Origin: AM-1111 sp046302135
Lineage (GTDB): Bacteria; Bacteroidota; Bacteroidia; B-17B0; Aurantibacillaceae
DNA: 24,891 bases
Assembly (NCBI GenBank): GCA_046302135.1
Contig: JBKCIQ010000174.1
Location: forward strand, 1-24,891
Direction of reading: 5' to 3'
The translations under genes were made by a program, and so were the position numbers. The notes below the pieces were generated by a model, which was given only the letters and a program-made list of their open reading frames with translations, was not told the DNA's origin and made no database searches. Position 1 is the stretch's first letter, and the number at the start of each line of letters is the position of its first letter. This document shows positions 23,637 to 24,891 of the stretch, in pieces.

Positions 23637-23837
23637 ATGAAAAATAGAATTATAATAATTTCAATACCCTTTTTAGTAACCATTTTTTGTTTAACATACA
23701 TTGTTATTAATTTAAACAACTATGAAAGGTGCGAGCATATTTCATGTTCTTCATGTAAAAAGGAAGTAAAGAGTGTTAACACCTATTTTACTATCTTTAA
23801 GGCCGTGTCTGGTCACATCCCTTTCACTAAAAATTGA
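23637..23837 (+). CDS. Small membrane protein with a C-x4-C-x2-C motif, 66 aa
   Basis: I do not recognise this protein. The ATG at 23637 gives 66 residues; a TTG 13 codons upstream is unlikely. Residues 5-26 form one hydrophobic helix (IIIISIPFLVTIFCLTYIVI), followed by a short exported or cytosolic tail with three cysteines close together in CEHISCSSCKKEVK (C-x4-C-x2-C), which could bind metal or form disulfides, and an ending of SGHIPFTKN. It is not a lipoprotein, since no lipobox precedes a cysteine at the end of the helix. Its TGA overlaps an ATG (TGATG at 23835-23839) and yidD begins 31 bp later on the same strand, so it may be co-transcribed with yidD. Short length makes the call tentative. 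Confidence 0.5.
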   Translation: MKNRIIIISIPFLVTIFCLTYIVINLNNYERCEHISCSSCKKEVKSVNTYFTIFKAVSGHIPFTKN

Positions 23838-23868
23838 TGGGATTTTACAGAATTTTGAAGTTTTATAA

Positions 23869-24090
23869 TTGCAAAAATTTTTCAATCATCTATTTGTATT
23901 TGTTATAAGGTTATATCAGTATTTAATTTCATCTTGGACTCCACCATCTTGCAGATTTTATCCTAGTTGCTCTAACTATTCAATTGAAGCGATAAAAAAA
24001 CATGGAACAATTCGTGGTTTATATTTAGGTTTAAAAAGAATATTACGCTGTAGACCAGGCGGTGGAAGCGGATTCGACCCTGTACCTTAG
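23869..24090 (+). CDS. yidD: Membrane protein insertion efficiency factor YidD
   Basis: A 73-residue small amphipathic membrane-associated protein that assists YidC/Sec in inner-membrane protein insertion. The family signature is complete: IRLYQYLISSWTPPSCRFYP, then SCSNYSIEAIKKHG, RGLYLGLKRILRCRPGG, and the end GFDPVP. The PPSCRFYPSCSNY cysteines and CRPGG are diagnostic. The start is problematic: no in-frame ATG exists and a TAA lies directly upstream, so the reading frame must begin at TTG (23869), rare for this phylum. An ATG at 23837, overlapping the stop of the preceding gene, is in another frame and would join this frame only by a -1 shift near an A5T5 run at 23873-23882. Downstream, fabG starts 57 bp later with its own promoter box. 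Ends in TAG. Confidence 0.9.
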   Translation: MQKFFNHLFVFVIRLYQYLISSWTPPSCRFYPSCSNYSIEAIKKHGTIRGLYLGLKRILRCRPGGGSGFDPVP

Positions 24091-24123
24091 ATGTTTTATT
24101 TCTATTAAATAGGTATTAAATTC

Positions 24124-24131
24124 TATCTTTG
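24124..24131 (+). promoter_or_regulatory. -7 box upstream of fabG
   Basis: TATCTTTG, a perfect TAnnTTTG match, ends 16 bp before the fabG ATG at 24148, the same spacing as for the P5C dehydrogenase gene. No good TTG is seen 19-23 bp upstream. Confidence 0.55.
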
Positions 24132-24147
24132 TTAAAAGTAAAATATT

Positions 24148-24891
24148 ATGCAAGAATTATCTGGAAAAGTTTCATTAATTACAGGTGCAACTCGCGGAAT
24201 CGGCAGAGGAATAGCTCAGCTTTTCGCGAAGGAAAATAGCAACGTTGCTTTTACCTATTTGTCATCCGTTGAAAAAGCTGTTGAACTCGAAAATGAATTG
24301 AAATCGCACGGAATAAATGCAAAAGGATACAAAAGTGATGCAGCCGATTTTAATTCAGCTGAAGATTTGATAAATCAGGTTGTGGCAGACTTTGGTACTA
24401 TTGATATTCTTGTAAACAACGCAGGGATAACTCGAGACGGCTTGTTAATGAGGATGACGGAACAACAATGGGACGAAGTAATTAGTGCAAACTTAAAATC
24501 TGTTTTTAATCTTACAAAAGCAACTCAAAAAATAATGCTTAAGGCTCGTAAAGGATCAATCATTAACATGAGTTCTGTTGTTGGAGTTAAGGGTAACGCA
24601 GGTCAAAGTAATTATGCAGCTTCAAAGGCAGGGATTATTGGTTTTTCAAAATCTGTAGCAATAGAACTGGGTTCAAGAAACATTCGTTGCAATGTGGTGG
24701 CTCCTGGATTTATTGAAACTGACATGACTGGTGCGTTGAATGAAGAAACAATAAAAGCTTGGAGAGAATCCATTCCTTTAAAGCGAGGAGGGAGTCCGGA
24801 AGATGTTGCGCAGTTGACTTTATTTCTTGCCTCTGATCGTTCTTCATACATTACAGGACAATGTATTAACGTTTGTGGTGGAATGTTAACC
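24148..24891 (+). CDS. fabG: 3-oxoacyl-[acyl-carrier-protein] reductase FabG (3' end off window)
   Basis: A short-chain dehydrogenase that reduces 3-oxoacyl-ACP with NADPH in fatty acid elongation; cytoplasmic. The frame is open for 248 codons to the last base. The cofactor loop TGATRGIGRG is at 12-21, NNAGITRDGLLMRM at 90-103, and the catalytic tetrad is N115, S143, Y156 and K160 (in INMSSVVG and NYAASKAG). APGFIETDM and the ending ITGQCINVCGGM are specific to FabG. FabG is normally about 245-250 residues, so only the last one or few codons and the stop are missing. It begins 57 bp after yidD. The NVCGGM ending and the NADP-type Arg in TRGIG make FabG much more likely than another SDR. Confidence 0.96.
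   Translation, partial: MQELSGKVSLITGATRGIGRGIAQLFAKENSNVAFTYLSSVEKAVELENELKSHGINAKGYKSDAADFNSAEDLINQVVADFGTIDILVNNAGITRDGLLMRMTEQQWDEVISANLKSVFNLTKATQKIMLKARKGSIINMSSVVGVKGNAGQSNYAASKAGIIGFSKSVAIELGSRNIRCNVVAPGFIETDMTGALNEETIKAWRESIPLKRGGSPEDVAQLTLFLASDRSSYITGQCINVCGGMLT

Noticed and set aside
1..24891. Genome-wide recoding of TGA to glycine, suggested by ychF.
   Set aside because: Ten complete genes here (mpl, PorP/SprF, the 43-aa lipoprotein, DUF4139, the binding protein, ubiD family, apaG, tcdA, MMPL and the 66-aa gene) end in TGA at family-typical lengths or at sensible boundaries, against five TAA and four TAG.
1..24891. CRISPR arrays, tRNA or rRNA genes, insertion sequences, phage or defence genes.
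   Set aside because: No regularly spaced repeats, cloverleaf or CCA-type sequences, transposase or integrase motifs, or defence-type nuclease or helicase domains were found on either strand.

Overview
The window is about 25 kb of low-GC, gene-dense DNA with almost no spacer, and it reads as the chromosome of a free-living Bacteroidota. I cannot place it by order. The evidence is a PorP/SprF-family type IX secretion (T9SS) protein, a secreted metalloprotease with a T9SS C-terminal sorting domain, a DUF4421 outer-membrane-type protein, a Bacteroidota-type Mpl ligase, general absence of Shine-Dalgarno sequences, and eight upstream boxes matching the phylum's TAnnTTTG -7 element. I see no rRNA, tRNA, CRISPR array, insertion sequence or phage gene. 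No gene-free stretch exceeds 300 bp; the longest is 23399-23636.

Layout. 1-2492 (minus): mpl then ychF; ychF is cut by an in-frame TGA with its normal C-terminus continuing to the window edge. 2608-3141 (plus): an unrecognised 177-aa protein, tail-to-tail with the next cluster. 3138-7041 (minus): a tight four-gene cluster in transcription order alpha-oxoamine synthase, a 43-aa lipoprotein, PorP/SprF, hutH. 7193-14640 (plus): a DUF4139/MuiA-like exported protein ending at a strong terminator, an orphan peptide-binding lipoprotein, DUF4421 plus a UbiD-family decarboxylase separated by 5 bp, and a two-domain universal stress protein. 14643-16808 (minus): the secreted M43-type metalloprotease. 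16923-19804 (plus): apaG, a P5C dehydrogenase gene and tcdA. 19828-23398 (minus): carA then an RND/MMPL exporter. 23637-24891 (plus): a 66-aa cysteine-bearing membrane protein, yidD, and fabG running off the end.

Most genes are housekeeping: peptidoglycan recycling (mpl), translation and tRNA modification (ychF, tcdA), arginine/pyrimidine supply (carA), fatty acid synthesis (fabG), histidine and proline catabolism (hutH, P5C dehydrogenase), probably quinone synthesis (ubiD family), and envelope biogenesis (yidD, PorP/SprF, MMPL). No defence island, biosynthetic cluster or mobile element is visible, and I do not claim a new multi-gene system. The places most worth a second look are the ychF stop at an invariant glycine codon, the unannotated 43-aa lipoprotein between a sphingo/sulfonolipid-type enzyme and a T9SS/gliding protein, the ambiguous yidD start next to a slippery A/T run, and a cluster of TTGTTWAAT repeats upstream of the 66-aa gene.
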